This document shows positions 1 to 8,928 of a DNA stretch of 64,000 nucleotides, in pieces. The DNA is from Prosthecobacter algae (GTDB lineage Bacteria; Verrucomicrobiota; Verrucomicrobiia; Verrucomicrobiales; Verrucomicrobiaceae), in the NCBI RefSeq assembly GCF_039542385.1, contig NZ_BAABIA010000006.1:1-64000 (forward strand), in the 5' to 3' direction. Under the pieces are notes generated by a model. The model was not told the origin of the DNA and did not search any database. It worked only from the letters and a program-made list of their open reading frames with translations. Position numbers and translations under genes: made by a program. Numbering within the stretch: position 1 is the first letter of the stretch; each line of letters opens with the position of its first letter.

Positions 1-539
1 GCATCGCCTCCAACGCTTTCATGACCACCACGCTGGCTGCGGCCATCGCCGGTTTTGTCTGGGCGGTGCTGGAGTGGATCACCCGTGGCAAGCCTTCCGT
101 GCTGGGCTTCTGCTCGGGCATTGTGGCCGGTCTGGTGGTGATCACCCCCGGTGCAGGTTTTGTGACAGCCAATGGCGCAGTCATCATGGGCGTGGCAGCC
201 GGTGTGGTGCCATTCATCGCAGTGGCCTACCTGAAGAAGATCCTGGGCTATGACGACGCGCTGGACACCTTTGGTGTGCACGGTGTGGGCGGAACGCTGG
301 GTGCCATCCTCACGGGTGTGTTTGCCGATGAGAAAGCCAATGCCATCGTGGCAGGTTTGAAAGAAGGCCTGCTGATGAACCAACTGAAGGCTGTGGCCCT
401 CACGATCGTGTGGAGCGTGACTGCCACGGTGGTCATCACGCTGATTGTGAAGCTGCTGGTGGGCCTTCGCCCAACCGAAGAGGTCGAGCAGATCGGTCTG
501 GATCTTGCCGAACATGGCGAGTCTGGCTACGAGCACTAA
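1..539 (+). CDS. amt: Ammonium transporter (Amt/MEP family), C-terminal part; 5' end lies outside the window
   Basis: The reading frame is open from base 3, so the gene enters the window already in progress and only about the last 179 residues are seen. Membrane-spanning stretches alternate with short loops. The segment around bases 262-330 reads DTFGVHGVGGTLGAILTGVF, the Amt signature that carries the second pore histidine. The soluble tail (EEVEQIGLDLAEHGE) matches the conserved cytoplasmic C-terminus that in this family couples the subunits and meets the PII protein GlnK. It moves ammonium across the inner membrane as a trimer. No PII gene is visible because the upstream side is cut off. 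A strong terminator follows 30 bases after the stop. Family assignment is secure; the symbol is generic. Confidence 0.95.
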   Translation, partial: IASNAFMTTTLAAAIAGFVWAVLEWITRGKPSVLGFCSGIVAGLVVITPGAGFVTANGAVIMGVAAGVVPFIAVAYLKKILGYDDALDTFGVHGVGGTLGAILTGVFADEKANAIVAGLKEGLLMNQLKAVALTIVWSVTATVVITLIVKLLVGLRPTEEVEQIGLDLAEHGESGYEH

Positions 540-569
540 GAATCCGCAGGCAATGCCTGCCTGAGAGAA

Positions 570-599
570 GCCGGAGCGTGAAAGCGCTCCGGCTTTTTT
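570..599 (+). terminator. Rho-independent terminator after amt
   Basis: A perfect 9-bp stem (GCCGGAGCG / CGCTCCGGC, 570-578 and 585-593) with a 6-base loop is followed by six T residues at 594-599. It lies 30 bases after the amt stop and separates amt from the next gene. Confidence 0.93.
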
Positions 600-680
600 G
601 TTTGCTGGTCACCTGCATCTTTCCGTCTGGCGAGACTTTGCACCTTGCAGCAAGCGCGCAGTCGGTTAAAAACAGGGAGC

Positions 681-1538
681 ATGGTTCGACTCACAGTTCT
701 CGGCAGCGGCAGCTCAGGCAATTGCGCTGTCGTCTCGACAGACCGCACCACGCTGCTCATTGACGCGGGACTCAGCGCCAAACAGATCTGTGTGCGGTTG
801 GAGGCTGCTGGTTACAGCCTGGATCAGCTCGATGGCATCCTGCTCACCCACGAACATCAGGACCATACCAACGGCTTGGAGGTGCTAAGCGGCAAGCGTC
901 CCCTGCCCCTCTATGCCACAGCGCTCACCCGCGAAACCCTCCAGGGTAGCCTCAAATTCCGCACCCCCCCTGCATGGCGGATGATGACCACCGGCAGCGC
1001 CTTTGATTTCCAAGATCTGCGCATCGAATGTTTCCCGGTTCCTCACGATGCCGTGGATCCCATCGGCTTTGTCATTGCCGATGAAGAATCCCGCCTGGGG
1101 GTGCTCAGCGACGTCGGTTTTGTCACCAACCTGATCAAGGACCGCCTCAAGGCTGCCGACAGCCTTTTTGTGGAAGCCAACTACGACACCCAGTTGCTGG
1201 AGGCCGACACCAAACGCCCCTGGGCAACAAAGCAGCGCATCAGCTCCCGTCACGGCCACCTTTCCAATGACCAGGCGGCAGAACTCATCGAAAGCGTGGC
1301 ACACCCCGGTCTGCATCATGTGGTGCTGGGGCATCTGAGCGACGACTGCAATGACCCCGACCGCGCCACCCAGCGCATTCAGGAATCTCTGCATCGCATC
1401 GGCATTCGGGATACCCGTGTGCAGTGCGCCCAGCGCCGCTGCCTGACTCCCACCATCGAAGTGGCCCGCCGCCGGGTGGTCATCAGCCTCAGCCCCCCCG
1501 CAGTCGCCCAACCGATGCAGCAACTGGCTCTGTTCTGA
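681..1538 (+). CDS. MBL-fold metallohydrolase, YycJ/WalJ-like
   Basis: 285 residues from ATG 681. This start was preferred over an in-frame start at 645 because the family begins directly with the first beta strand (LTVLGSGSSGN). The metallo-beta-lactamase motif HEHQDH is at residues 57-62, and further metal ligands are likely at the PVPHDA, LSDVG, SSRHGHLSN and VLGHLSDDCN stretches. The N-terminal GSGSSGN and the pattern of histidines resemble the YycJ/WalJ exonuclease-like subgroup of cytoplasmic MBL proteins. The exact substrate cannot be read from sequence. The gene ends 13 bases before the ABC ATPase gene, so the two are probably co-transcribed. A purine-rich AGGGAG sits almost against the start codon, too close for a textbook ribosome-binding site. 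Confidence 0.85.
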   Translation: MVRLTVLGSGSSGNCAVVSTDRTTLLIDAGLSAKQICVRLEAAGYSLDQLDGILLTHEHQDHTNGLEVLSGKRPLPLYATALTRETLQGSLKFRTPPAWRMMTTGSAFDFQDLRIECFPVPHDAVDPIGFVIADEESRLGVLSDVGFVTNLIKDRLKAADSLFVEANYDTQLLEADTKRPWATKQRISSRHGHLSNDQAAELIESVAHPGLHHVVLGHLSDDCNDPDRATQRIQESLHRIGIRDTRVQCAQRRCLTPTIEVARRRVVISLSPPAVAQPMQQLALF

Positions 1539-1551
1539 CCCTTTCCTCCCT

Positions 1552-2190
1552 ATGATTCAGCTTGAACACATCGCCTGGCAGGCCCCTGGCGGATTCTCGC
1601 TAAAAAACATCTCCTTGGTCATCCCCACAGGCACCTACGCCGTCCTCATGGGCAGCACTGGCTGCGGGAAGACCTCCCTGCTGGAAATTCTGTGTGGCCT
1701 GCGCCCTCCGACAGCAGGCCGCATCTTGCTGAATGACCGGGATGTCACTCACCTAGAGCCCCGGCATCGCCGCATTGGCTACCTGCCCCAGGACCTTGCC
1801 CTCTTCCTCAGCAAAAACGTGCGCGAGCAGATCGGTTTTGCCCCCTTCTTGCAGGCAGACCCCGAGGCTGCCTCCCTTGTCACCTCACTGGCCACAGAGC
1901 TTGGCATTCACCATCTGCTGGATCGACAGCCCGATTACCTTTCAGGCGGCGAAAAGCAACGAGTTGCCCTCGCCCGAGCCCTGGCTGCCCGCCCCAGTGT
2001 CCTCCTTCTGGATGAACCTCTTTCCGCCCTGGATGAAGCCACCCATGCCGAGGCCGCCGAGTTGCTGAAAAACCTCCAGACACGCCACCGTCTCACCGTT
2101 CTCCACGTCACCCACTCCCGTCGGGAAGCCGAATTGCTGGGCCAAATGAGACTGCGGCTAGAAAAAGGCCAGATCTGCCCTGAAAACTGA
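1552..2190 (+). CDS. ABC transporter ATP-binding protein (molybdate/sulfate-type subfamily, orphan)
   Basis: 212 residues. It has a Walker A GSTGCGKT (34-41), a Q-loop in GYLPQD, the signature LSGGEKQ, Walker B VLLLDEP, a D-loop SALDE and the switch histidine in LHVTHSRREAE. This is a complete but minimal nucleotide-binding domain, without the C-terminal regulatory domain of ModC or PotA. The sequence style (short linker, RHRRIGYLPQ) is closest to the importer ATPases of the molybdate/tungstate/sulfate group. No permease or binding protein is nearby, so the transported substrate is unknown. It lies 13 bases after the MBL gene and 63 bases before the glycan operon. Confidence 0.85.
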   Translation: MIQLEHIAWQAPGGFSLKNISLVIPTGTYAVLMGSTGCGKTSLLEILCGLRPPTAGRILLNDRDVTHLEPRHRRIGYLPQDLALFLSKNVREQIGFAPFLQADPEAASLVTSLATELGIHHLLDRQPDYLSGGEKQRVALARALAARPSVLLLDEPLSALDEATHAEAAELLKNLQTRHRLTVLHVTHSRREAELLGQMRLRLEKGQICPEN

Positions 2191-2253
2191 AGCCCGCAAT
2201 TCCAGCTTGCACCCTTTCGCAACGGGTCCTAGCTAGCAGTGCACCTTTCCCTC

Positions 2254-3321
2254 ATGACCCAGCCGTACTCCTACCCGGAACTGACCGCCGCCCGCGACGA
2301 TATGCGGACCCAGGACGAACTTTACCGCCCAAGCGTCTTCTGGGACGAAGCCTCCTCCCGTATCGTCAACGAACTTTGCGAGAACGGCATCGAAAACTTC
2401 CGCCGCCTGCCCAACACCCTCGGCTTTTTCGTCCCCACTTTCGGCACTCCAGGCAATAGCTTTACCCCTGCGCAAATCGAGGGCCTCACAGCCACGCTTC
2501 AACGTGCGCACCCCGACGCCAAAAAAGCCCACCTTGGCCTGGACCAATTCCTCACTGGCGAAGCCGCCGCTCTGGCCGATTACCGCGTCCTCCTGGCCGC
2601 CGACACCCCCAGTAAACTGCCCCACCTGCATACTTTCTCCGAGAGCAAGGTGGGCGAGCCTGTCGAGCACTTTGAATTCGACGGCCGCTGGTTCTCCCGC
2701 TCCGCCCTCAACTACCTGCTCGGCCTCGCCTTGCTGAAAAAGCACCTGGGCCCCAACGATGTACCCCGCACCGTTCTGGAAATCGGCGGCGGCTTCGGCA
2801 CCCTGGGCGAAGTCATGGCCAGCGCAGGCATCGAAGGCCTGCGTTATGTGGACATCGACATCCCGCCGACCAGCTACGTGGCCCAGCATTACCTCAGCGG
2901 AGCCGTCGGTGCAGACCAAGTCACCACCTACGCCCAGACACGCGACCAGGCCGAGATCGAGATCGAATCCCTCACTCCCATCTCCGTCCTCTGCGCCTGG
3001 CAGATCGAAAAATTGCGCGGCAACGTGGATCTCTTTGTGAACTTCATCTCCTTCCAGGAAATGGAGCCCCCCATCGTCCAAAATTACCTCAACCACGTCG
3101 CCCGGCTGAACACCCGTTGGATTCTTCTCCGCAACATGCGCGAAGGCAAGCAACTGCGCAAAGCCGGAGGCTGGGCCGGGGTGGACACCCCCATCCTCAG
3201 CGACGACTACCTCGCGATGTTGCCCGGCTACGAACTGGTCGAACGCAACGTCCATCCCTTCGGATACCGCACCGTAGACGGCTACCATTCCGAACTCCTG
3301 CTCCTACGCCGCAAAGCCTGA
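2254..3321 (+). CDS. Putative sugar O-methyltransferase (class I SAM-dependent)
   Basis: 355 residues from ATG 2254; a GTG at 2239 is an in-frame alternative. The SAM-binding motif I reads LEIGGGFGTLGE and is followed by an acidic YVDIDIPP strand. The N-terminal half holds helices typical of the long 'putative sugar O-methyltransferase' family often found in O-antigen and nonulosonate clusters. It is the first gene of the operon and ends two bases before pseF, so it is likely to methylate a hydroxyl on the sugar or on its acyl substituent; that role is inference. Codon use here is strongly C-ending, like the native flank and unlike the genes after pseF. Confidence 0.75.
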   Translation: MTQPYSYPELTAARDDMRTQDELYRPSVFWDEASSRIVNELCENGIENFRRLPNTLGFFVPTFGTPGNSFTPAQIEGLTATLQRAHPDAKKAHLGLDQFLTGEAAALADYRVLLAADTPSKLPHLHTFSESKVGEPVEHFEFDGRWFSRSALNYLLGLALLKKHLGPNDVPRTVLEIGGGFGTLGEVMASAGIEGLRYVDIDIPPTSYVAQHYLSGAVGADQVTTYAQTRDQAEIEIESLTPISVLCAWQIEKLRGNVDLFVNFISFQEMEPPIVQNYLNHVARLNTRWILLRNMREGKQLRKAGGWAGVDTPILSDDYLAMLPGYELVERNVHPFGYRTVDGYHSELLLLRRKA

Positions 3322-3323
3322 TC

Positions 3324-4037
3324 ATGAAAAGCCGCACCGTCGCCATCATCCCCGCCCGCGGCGGCAGCAAACGCATCCCCCGCAAAAACATCCGCGACTT
3401 CGGCGGCAAACCCATGATCGCCTGGTCCATCCAAGCCGCCTTGGAAAGTGGCATATTTGATGAGGTCATCGTTTCCACAGATGATCCTGAGATTGCCCAA
3501 GTTGCCCGCGAACATGGAGCCCAGGTTCCTTTTTTGCGTCCCCCTGAAATTTCGGGCGATCAGGTCGGTCTGAATCCCGTCTTAAAGCATGCTCTAAACT
3601 GGTTGGAAATGGATGGCGGCGGATGTCCAAGTTTATTAGGTTGCATCTATGCCACAGCTCCATTTTTGAGGGCCTCAGATCTACGTACGGCCTTTGAGCG
3701 CTTGAACGAAAAACCAGAAGCTGAGTATGTGCTTTCCGTGTGTACGTTTCCCTCGCCCGTGCAGAGAGCCATGACTACCAATGAGGCAGGAGAAATCCGT
3801 TTCATGTGGCCCGAACTGCGACTGACGCCTTCCCAGGCCTTGCAAGAGTGTTTCCATGATGCAGGGCAGTTTGTCATCGGCAGAGCGGCTTCCTTTTTGC
3901 AACAGGAATCCGCGCTCAGTGGCCACTGCCTGCCTTTTGTCCTTCCTCGCTACCGTTGTCAGGACATTGATACGCCCGAGGACTGGGAACAGGCACGCCA
4001 TCTCTTCTATGCCCTGCAATCAACTTCCGCCTCATGA
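3324..4037 (+). CDS. pseF: Pseudaminic acid cytidylyltransferase (CMP-activating)
   Basis: 237 residues. The start IIPARGGSKRIPRKNI is the nucleotide-binding signature of CMP-nonulosonate synthetases, and the DTPEDW near the end is typical of PseF. It would transfer CMP from CTP to the free nonulosonic acid in the cytoplasm, giving the donor for glycosyltransferases. The assignment to pseudaminic rather than sialic acid rests mainly on the adjoining pseG. The start is two bases after the methyltransferase stop, and its end overlaps pseG by four bases (ATGA). Codon use changes within the gene: up to about 3440 nearly every third base is C, and after that A and T are common. Confidence 0.88.
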   Translation: MKSRTVAIIPARGGSKRIPRKNIRDFGGKPMIAWSIQAALESGIFDEVIVSTDDPEIAQVAREHGAQVPFLRPPEISGDQVGLNPVLKHALNWLEMDGGGCPSLLGCIYATAPFLRASDLRTAFERLNEKPEAEYVLSVCTFPSPVQRAMTTNEAGEIRFMWPELRLTPSQALQECFHDAGQFVIGRAASFLQQESALSGHCLPFVLPRYRCQDIDTPEDWEQARHLFYALQSTSAS

Positions 4038-5032
4038 GCACCCAGCCAAGCTTGCTGCTCTTTTTAGTGGAAGCCTCCATCAAGGTCGGCACTGGGCACC
4101 TACGTCGGTGCGCCACACTGGCAAGACATCTCGAAACTTTAGGCTGGCAGACTGAATTTCAAATATTAGGCCATCCCTCTGAATTATTACCGCAAGCAGC
4201 GCTCACCGACATCTTGGGGGACCTGCCATGGCATGCTTGTAACTCACCCGTTTCACGTCCAGTTAAGGCGGTCATTATAGATCTCACCCCGGCACTTCAA
4301 AAAGAGGCTGTGGCATGGTGTCGAGACCAAAAGCTCCCCTGCTTGGCCCTCGACTATTTACAGCCAGATCTGCTACCGGATGAAGTCGTTACTCTACGTG
4401 ATCTCAACGGCCAGATGCAAGAGGCCTTTGCGCGGGCTAAACGCCCACAGGCTTATCATGAAGGCGTGGGTTACGCAATGATGCGTCCTAGCATCCTACA
4501 GCAGCAGGCCCTTGCCCCGCTTCCAGGACAAAACGGATTATTAGACGTCCTGGTGACCCTGGGTGGAGCAGATCCAAAGGGGTTAACGCTAGAAGCCATA
4601 GACCTGCTGCGCCCTTGGCGAAATAGACTGGATCAAGTCATGATCGTGCTCGGGCCTGGAGTCGGTAACGAATTGGAAACACAAGTCCGACACCAAGCGG
4701 CTCAACTCAATTTTAAAACCGTCAAAGCCCCCGCCAACTTTGACGAATTACTCAGCCACACGGACCTCGTTTTATGCAACGGAGGGGGGACAGTTCTGGA
4801 GGCTCTGTTCCTAGGACGCCTAGTTGCCGTGCTCCCACAGACCGATGCAGAAACTGCTTTTAGCGCTCCGTTTTGTGAGCAGCAAGCTTGCGTATGGGCT
4901 CGCGAAATCGGTCAAATCATTGAAACCACCGAGCAAGAGCGGCTTGAGTTCGCCCGCCGTGCTGCCAGTATCGTGGCTGGCAATGGACTGGCCCGCCTCA
5001 CTGGTGTGATTAGTAGTCTCGCCAACCTCTAA
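4034..5032 (+). CDS. pseG: UDP-2,4-diacetamido-2,4,6-trideoxy-L-altropyranose hydrolase
   Basis: 332 residues with a GT-B-like fold. The N-terminal glycine/histidine loop KVGTGHLRRC carries the catalytic histidine motif of PseG (G-x-GH-x-x-R). The C-terminal half has the nucleotide-binding loop VTLGGADPKG and the LVLCNGGGTVLEAL loop that binds the UDP part. The enzyme removes UDP from the sugar before condensation with phosphoenolpyruvate by PseI. It overlaps pseF by four bases, so translation is probably coupled. Length fits the family. PseG is the most specific marker in this cluster for a pseudaminic-type product. Confidence 0.87.
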   Translation: MSTQPSLLLFLVEASIKVGTGHLRRCATLARHLETLGWQTEFQILGHPSELLPQAALTDILGDLPWHACNSPVSRPVKAVIIDLTPALQKEAVAWCRDQKLPCLALDYLQPDLLPDEVVTLRDLNGQMQEAFARAKRPQAYHEGVGYAMMRPSILQQQALAPLPGQNGLLDVLVTLGGADPKGLTLEAIDLLRPWRNRLDQVMIVLGPGVGNELETQVRHQAAQLNFKTVKAPANFDELLSHTDLVLCNGGGTVLEALFLGRLVAVLPQTDAETAFSAPFCEQQACVWAREIGQIIETTEQERLEFARRAASIVAGNGLARLTGVISSLANL

Positions 5033-5046
5033 AACTGACTGCTTTA

Positions 5047-6237
5047 ATGAAAGAAAAGATTCTCTTTGTAGCCGCTGGCTTGGCCCAGGCCCCTGCCATC
5101 AGGGAGGCCCAGTTGATGGACTACGAAGTGGCGGCCATGGATGGAGATGCAACCGCACCAGGGCTGGCTGATGCACCGACCACCTACGTGGCCAATATTC
5201 TTGATGCCCAGGAAATTATTCGTGTGGCACGCGAGTTTGGCGCCCAAGCGATTGTCAGTGTCTGCTGCGACGTCGCGATGGAGGCCGTGGCGATCGCCTG
5301 CCAAGAGTTAAAACTCCCGGGTATTCCTTTGGAGGTGGTGCGTGTTTCGAGGAGCAAGCTTTTGCAGAGAGAGGCTATGCGCCGCGAAGGACTTTTGGTG
5401 CCGCAATTTGCTGCCGTTCAGACCGTCGAAGCCGCATTGGCCACCTGGGACACTTTTAAAACGGCAGCCGGCGTCATCAAACCCGTGGATGCTTCCGGCA
5501 GCCGGGGCGTCAGCTATGTCAATAACCGGGATCAAGTCAGCTCCGCCTTCGAATTGGCAAAGCAGAATTCTCGCTCAGGTCAGGTGATGGTGGAATCCTT
5601 CATGCCAGGCATTGAATACAGTGTAGAAGCATGGGTGATCGGCACCGAGGTACATGTCCTAGCCACCTCCATGAAGGTGCGCACCCAGCCCCCTTACCTT
5701 TTGGACCGTCAGGTACATTTCCCAGACGATTTGTCTCCCGAACATAGAGAGACCATGATCGCCCATGCAATTCGTGCCATTCAGGCTTGTGGCTTCCGTG
5801 ATTGCCCGGTGCATTTGGAGTGCATTTATTCCCCAGAGGGCCCTATGATTGTGGAACTCGCCGCACGCGGGGCGGGCTTCAAGGTTTTCACGGAGATGCT
5901 GCCACGTGTGACCGGCCTTTCCACCGCCAGGGCCAGCATCCAGGCAGCTTTGGGGGAAGTGCCTGAGCTGCCAGAGCAACACCAAGGCCAGAGTGCTTCA
6001 CTGGTTTTCATTGACCCGACTCCTGGTGAATTTGTCCAAGCGGAAGGTTTAGATGCAGCTCGTGCTGTGCCCGGTGTTTCTGAGGTAGTCATTTATCCAA
6101 AGCCAGGGCAAGCTCTCCACGAGTTGCGCTCTGGGTCTGACCGCGCGGGGCATATCCTCACCTACTCTACCGACCCGACAACCTGTCGTGCCGCAGCCCA
6201 GGCCGCATTGAATCACATCCGACTCATCATCCGCTGA
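5047..6237 (+). CDS. ATP-grasp domain ligase
   Basis: 396 residues. An N-terminal Rossmann-like domain (ILFVAAGLAQAPAIREA) leads into an ATP-grasp fold. Visible features are the lysine-containing strand VIKPVDASGSRGVSYV (the glycine loop over ATP), VESFMPGIEYSVEAWV and the metal-binding strand VELAARGAGF. The layout is that of PurK/carbamoyl-phosphate-synthase-like carboxylate-amine ligases. Such enzymes activate a carboxylate as acyl-phosphate and join it to an amine or thiol. Inside a nonulosonate operon the simplest role is to attach an acyl group to a sugar amine, but this is inference. The next gene starts on the last base of its stop codon. Confidence 0.82.
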   Translation: MKEKILFVAAGLAQAPAIREAQLMDYEVAAMDGDATAPGLADAPTTYVANILDAQEIIRVAREFGAQAIVSVCCDVAMEAVAIACQELKLPGIPLEVVRVSRSKLLQREAMRREGLLVPQFAAVQTVEAALATWDTFKTAAGVIKPVDASGSRGVSYVNNRDQVSSAFELAKQNSRSGQVMVESFMPGIEYSVEAWVIGTEVHVLATSMKVRTQPPYLLDRQVHFPDDLSPEHRETMIAHAIRAIQACGFRDCPVHLECIYSPEGPMIVELAARGAGFKVFTEMLPRVTGLSTARASIQAALGEVPELPEQHQGQSASLVFIDPTPGEFVQAEGLDAARAVPGVSEVVIYPKPGQALHELRSGSDRAGHILTYSTDPTTCRAAAQAALNHIRLIIR

Positions 6238-7022
6238 TGATTATTGACGCCCATACTCATATCCATCCAGACCCAAAAGGTTTCGGTACCCATAAAGACG
6301 CCAGTGCCGAAACTTTGGTGGCGAATCTTAAAGCCGCTGGAATCTCCAAAGCCGTTGTTTTGGCCATCGAGCCAGACATGGGCAATGCCTACGTCGCACA
6401 AAAGTGTGCAGAGCATCCCGAATTGATCGGGTTCGTCTCTCTCAATCCCCTCGAACCCGAATCCGTCACTGAAGGGCTAACCAATTATGTTCGCAGCGGC
6501 AAGATGCATGGGGTCAAACTGCATCCGCGTCGCCAAGGCTTCACCATTGAGCATACCCGGGAAGTGATCCAACTTGTAGAACAGGCGGCCGAACTGCGTG
6601 TGCCCATCCTCTTCGATGCCTTCCCCTACGGAGACACTTATTATAAAATCCAAGAAGTGCGGATGATCCATGAAGTCGCGCAAGCCGTGCCCCAGGCAAA
6701 CATCATCATGGCTCACACAGGTGGCATTCATGTGATGGATGCTCTGATGGTGGTGAAGGGTAATCGCAATGTGGTGGTGGATGTGTCGTTCACCCCTTTT
6801 TGGTTTGCAGGTTCCACCGTTTATTCCGATCTCATTTTTGTCCTGCGTAAGCTAGGGGCAAACCGTATCCTTCATGGATCCGACAGTCCTGAGGTACCAG
6901 TCGGGCGCTCCGTAGAAGACACCCTCGCACTTTGCGATCAATGTGGCTTCAACGACGGTGACCGCAGTCTCATCTTTGCTGGCAATGCTCAGCGTCTTCT
7001 TTCCAAAGCCTCCGCCCAATGA
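6237..7022 (+). CDS. Amidohydrolase-superfamily protein (Amidohydro_2 type TIM barrel)
   Basis: 261 residues. It opens with the metal-binding DAHTHIH (residues 4-10), then shows GVKLHPRRQ, the barrel strand IIMAHTGG and the terminal ILHGSDSPE with the catalytic aspartate. This set fits the PF04909-type metal-dependent hydrolases and decarboxylases, including lactonases. Substrate is unknown. In this operon it could open a lactone of a hydroxy acid or remove an N-acyl group; neither is shown. The ATG shares its A with the stop of the ATP-grasp gene (TGATG), and the end overlaps the next gene by four bases, so it is firmly part of the operon. Confidence 0.8.
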   Translation: MIIDAHTHIHPDPKGFGTHKDASAETLVANLKAAGISKAVVLAIEPDMGNAYVAQKCAEHPELIGFVSLNPLEPESVTEGLTNYVRSGKMHGVKLHPRRQGFTIEHTREVIQLVEQAAELRVPILFDAFPYGDTYYKIQEVRMIHEVAQAVPQANIIMAHTGGIHVMDALMVVKGNRNVVVDVSFTPFWFAGSTVYSDLIFVLRKLGANRILHGSDSPEVPVGRSVEDTLALCDQCGFNDGDRSLIFAGNAQRLLSKASAQ

Positions 7023-7648
7023 CACCTGACGAAAAGCAACGTATCATTCAGCGTTACAACGAACGCCTCAGCAACCTGGGTGAAACCGCCCAGGCCCTGG
7101 GCTGGCGGGATAGTTCGCAACAGCGACTTCGTTTTCGCATCCTCGCTGAAGTGGCAGATCTCAGTGGCTGTTCAGCCCTGGATATCGGCTGTGGTTTCGG
7201 AGACTTGCTTGACTACATGACTGAAGCTGGCGCCCAAAACGTGAATTACACAGGCACAGACTTAAATCCCGCGCTCATTGAAGTGGCCCAAAAACGTCAC
7301 CCCGGAGCGAGTTTTCTTGCGACGACAGATCTCAGTCAATTCCCTGACGCATCCCAAGATTACGTATTTCTCAGCGGCTTGTTCAATTTCAAAATTGAAG
7401 ACAATGAAGGCTTCATGCACGACACTGTGCGCGAAAGTTTTCGCATTTGCCGCAAGGCCGTTGCGTTTAACCTTCTCGGTAGTTACGTGGATTTTAAAGA
7501 AGAGCATCTGTTCTATCACGCCGAGCAGGAAATGTTTCACTTCGCTAAAAGTCTCTCACGCTTCGTGACTTTGCGGGCGGATTATCCGCTCTATGAGTTT
7601 ACCGTTTATCTCCACAAGCCTGAAGCTGTCAAAGCCCTGCACGCATGA
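7019..7648 (+). CDS. Class I SAM-dependent methyltransferase
   Basis: 209 residues. Motif I is ALDIGCGFGDLLDYM, followed by the acidic TGTDLNPALIEVA strand that binds the SAM ribose and the post-motif YVFLSGLFNFK. The single-domain layout is typical of small-molecule methyltransferases. The start overlaps the amidohydrolase stop by four bases, and the end overlaps the next methyltransferase gene by four bases. The substrate is not readable; its place between an amidohydrolase and the aldolase suggests the acyl precursor or the sugar. Codon use is mixed, in keeping with pseG to pseI and unlike the flanks. Confidence 0.82.
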   Translation: MTPDEKQRIIQRYNERLSNLGETAQALGWRDSSQQRLRFRILAEVADLSGCSALDIGCGFGDLLDYMTEAGAQNVNYTGTDLNPALIEVAQKRHPGASFLATTDLSQFPDASQDYVFLSGLFNFKIEDNEGFMHDTVRESFRICRKAVAFNLLGSYVDFKEEHLFYHAEQEMFHFAKSLSRFVTLRADYPLYEFTVYLHKPEAVKALHA

Positions 7649-8886
7649 GAAAGCTCATTGAGACTCTTTGGACCCCGGTGGCCTGCGATGTGTGTGGCGC
7701 TGAAGAGACGGCCCTAAGCACACTAGGCACTCGCATCGGACGCATCATTCAGAAGCATCATGACTACACCTGGCGTCATGAAGACGTGCAATGCACGCAG
7801 TGCGGATTCGTCTTTAATCGCCTGAGGCCAACGGCCGAGTTCCTTCACGACTACTACACGGACTGCTGGCCCATCGCATCCACCTCCATTGACATTGTCC
7901 CAGACTTCGACGTGGCCGTACGCTTAGAGCTCCTCCATCGCTGGCTCAAACCTAAAGCGCGCGTTTATGAGATCGGTGATAAGTTAGGTGAGTTCCACAC
8001 CGCCCTCCTCAAAGCTGGCTACGATGTCGCAGGTGATGACGTCATGGCCGAAAGCAGTGAGCGTGGTGAGTGGCTGGATGGGCTCTTTCGGCGGGGTTGC
8101 GTGGCAGTTCCCCCCGTCGCTATGAAGCAGGCCTTCGATGCAGTCCTGGCTTATTTCGTCGTCGAACACCTGGCCAATCCTCGGGATTGGTTACGCTCCA
8201 TGCGCGGGCTTTTGGCCCAAGACGGCGTGCTCGTGATTGAAGTCCCACATTTGGTTAGGCATCCCAAAGATGCCTTGATGCACGAACACTTCCTTTACCT
8301 GACGCCTGAGTCTCTCTCTGCCCTGGTGCAGGAAGCGGGGTATGAAGTGGTGGAAATCCGGGACACTGGTGCCAGTCGTGTTTTCGGTTTTTATCTTGTC
8401 GCTCGGCGAGTCGAGACATCTCCACTCATCGCCATTGAGCCATTGCAGGATCAAGCGGCTGAGTTGCAAGCCGCCTACCAGCGAGGGCGTGCACTTTTGA
8501 ATCATGCTCAAGATAACCTCGCCACTAGCGCGGACTTGATCACCCAAGCGGTAGAGGCAGCAGACACGCCCGTTCGCGTTTGCTTTTTTGGGGCCAATCA
8601 AACCGCCACCGAGATCGCAACCCACATTGGTGTGGAGCTTAAACAAAAGGCCATCAAGATCCTGCCCTATGATAACTCCGATGCGAAAACCGGCACTCAT
8701 TTAGAAGGCTTTGAGCTCAGTGTCAAAAAACCGGACCCATCCGAATTTCACCCTTCCGTCCTGCATGTTTGTGTGATTTGCTCTCGCGGCTGGACCCAGG
8801 CCATCGCGAGTCAGATCCGTCAGTTCGGTCTCCCTCGTTTCATTCTTGTGGATGGAGCTTCTGGTGAACTGCTCCCCAATCATTGA
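7645..8886 (+). CDS. Zinc-ribbon methyltransferase with C-terminal Rossmann-like domain (sugar C-methyltransferase layout)
   Basis: 413 residues in three parts. An N-terminal zinc site is formed by CDVCG (about 15-19) and CTQCG (about 51-55). A central methyltransferase domain follows. The C-terminal domain (about 310-410) begins VRVCFFGANQTATEIATHI, which looks like the dinucleotide-type fold found after TylC3/NovU-like sugar C-methyltransferases. Motif I is poor: EIGDKLGEF replaces the usual EIGCGxG, so cofactor binding may be altered. Conserved catalytic residues of that family cannot be confirmed by eye. It is translationally coupled to the preceding gene and is followed by a 42-base gap before the aldolase gene. 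Confidence 0.75.
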   Translation: MRKLIETLWTPVACDVCGAEETALSTLGTRIGRIIQKHHDYTWRHEDVQCTQCGFVFNRLRPTAEFLHDYYTDCWPIASTSIDIVPDFDVAVRLELLHRWLKPKARVYEIGDKLGEFHTALLKAGYDVAGDDVMAESSERGEWLDGLFRRGCVAVPPVAMKQAFDAVLAYFVVEHLANPRDWLRSMRGLLAQDGVLVIEVPHLVRHPKDALMHEHFLYLTPESLSALVQEAGYEVVEIRDTGASRVFGFYLVARRVETSPLIAIEPLQDQAAELQAAYQRGRALLNHAQDNLATSADLITQAVEAADTPVRVCFFGANQTATEIATHIGVELKQKAIKILPYDNSDAKTGTHLEGFELSVKKPDPSEFHPSVLHVCVICSRGWTQAIASQIRQFGLPRFILVDGASGELLPNH

Positions 8887-8928
8887 CCAGTATCTCACCC
8901 TCATCATTTTATAAAGTATCTTTGCTCC

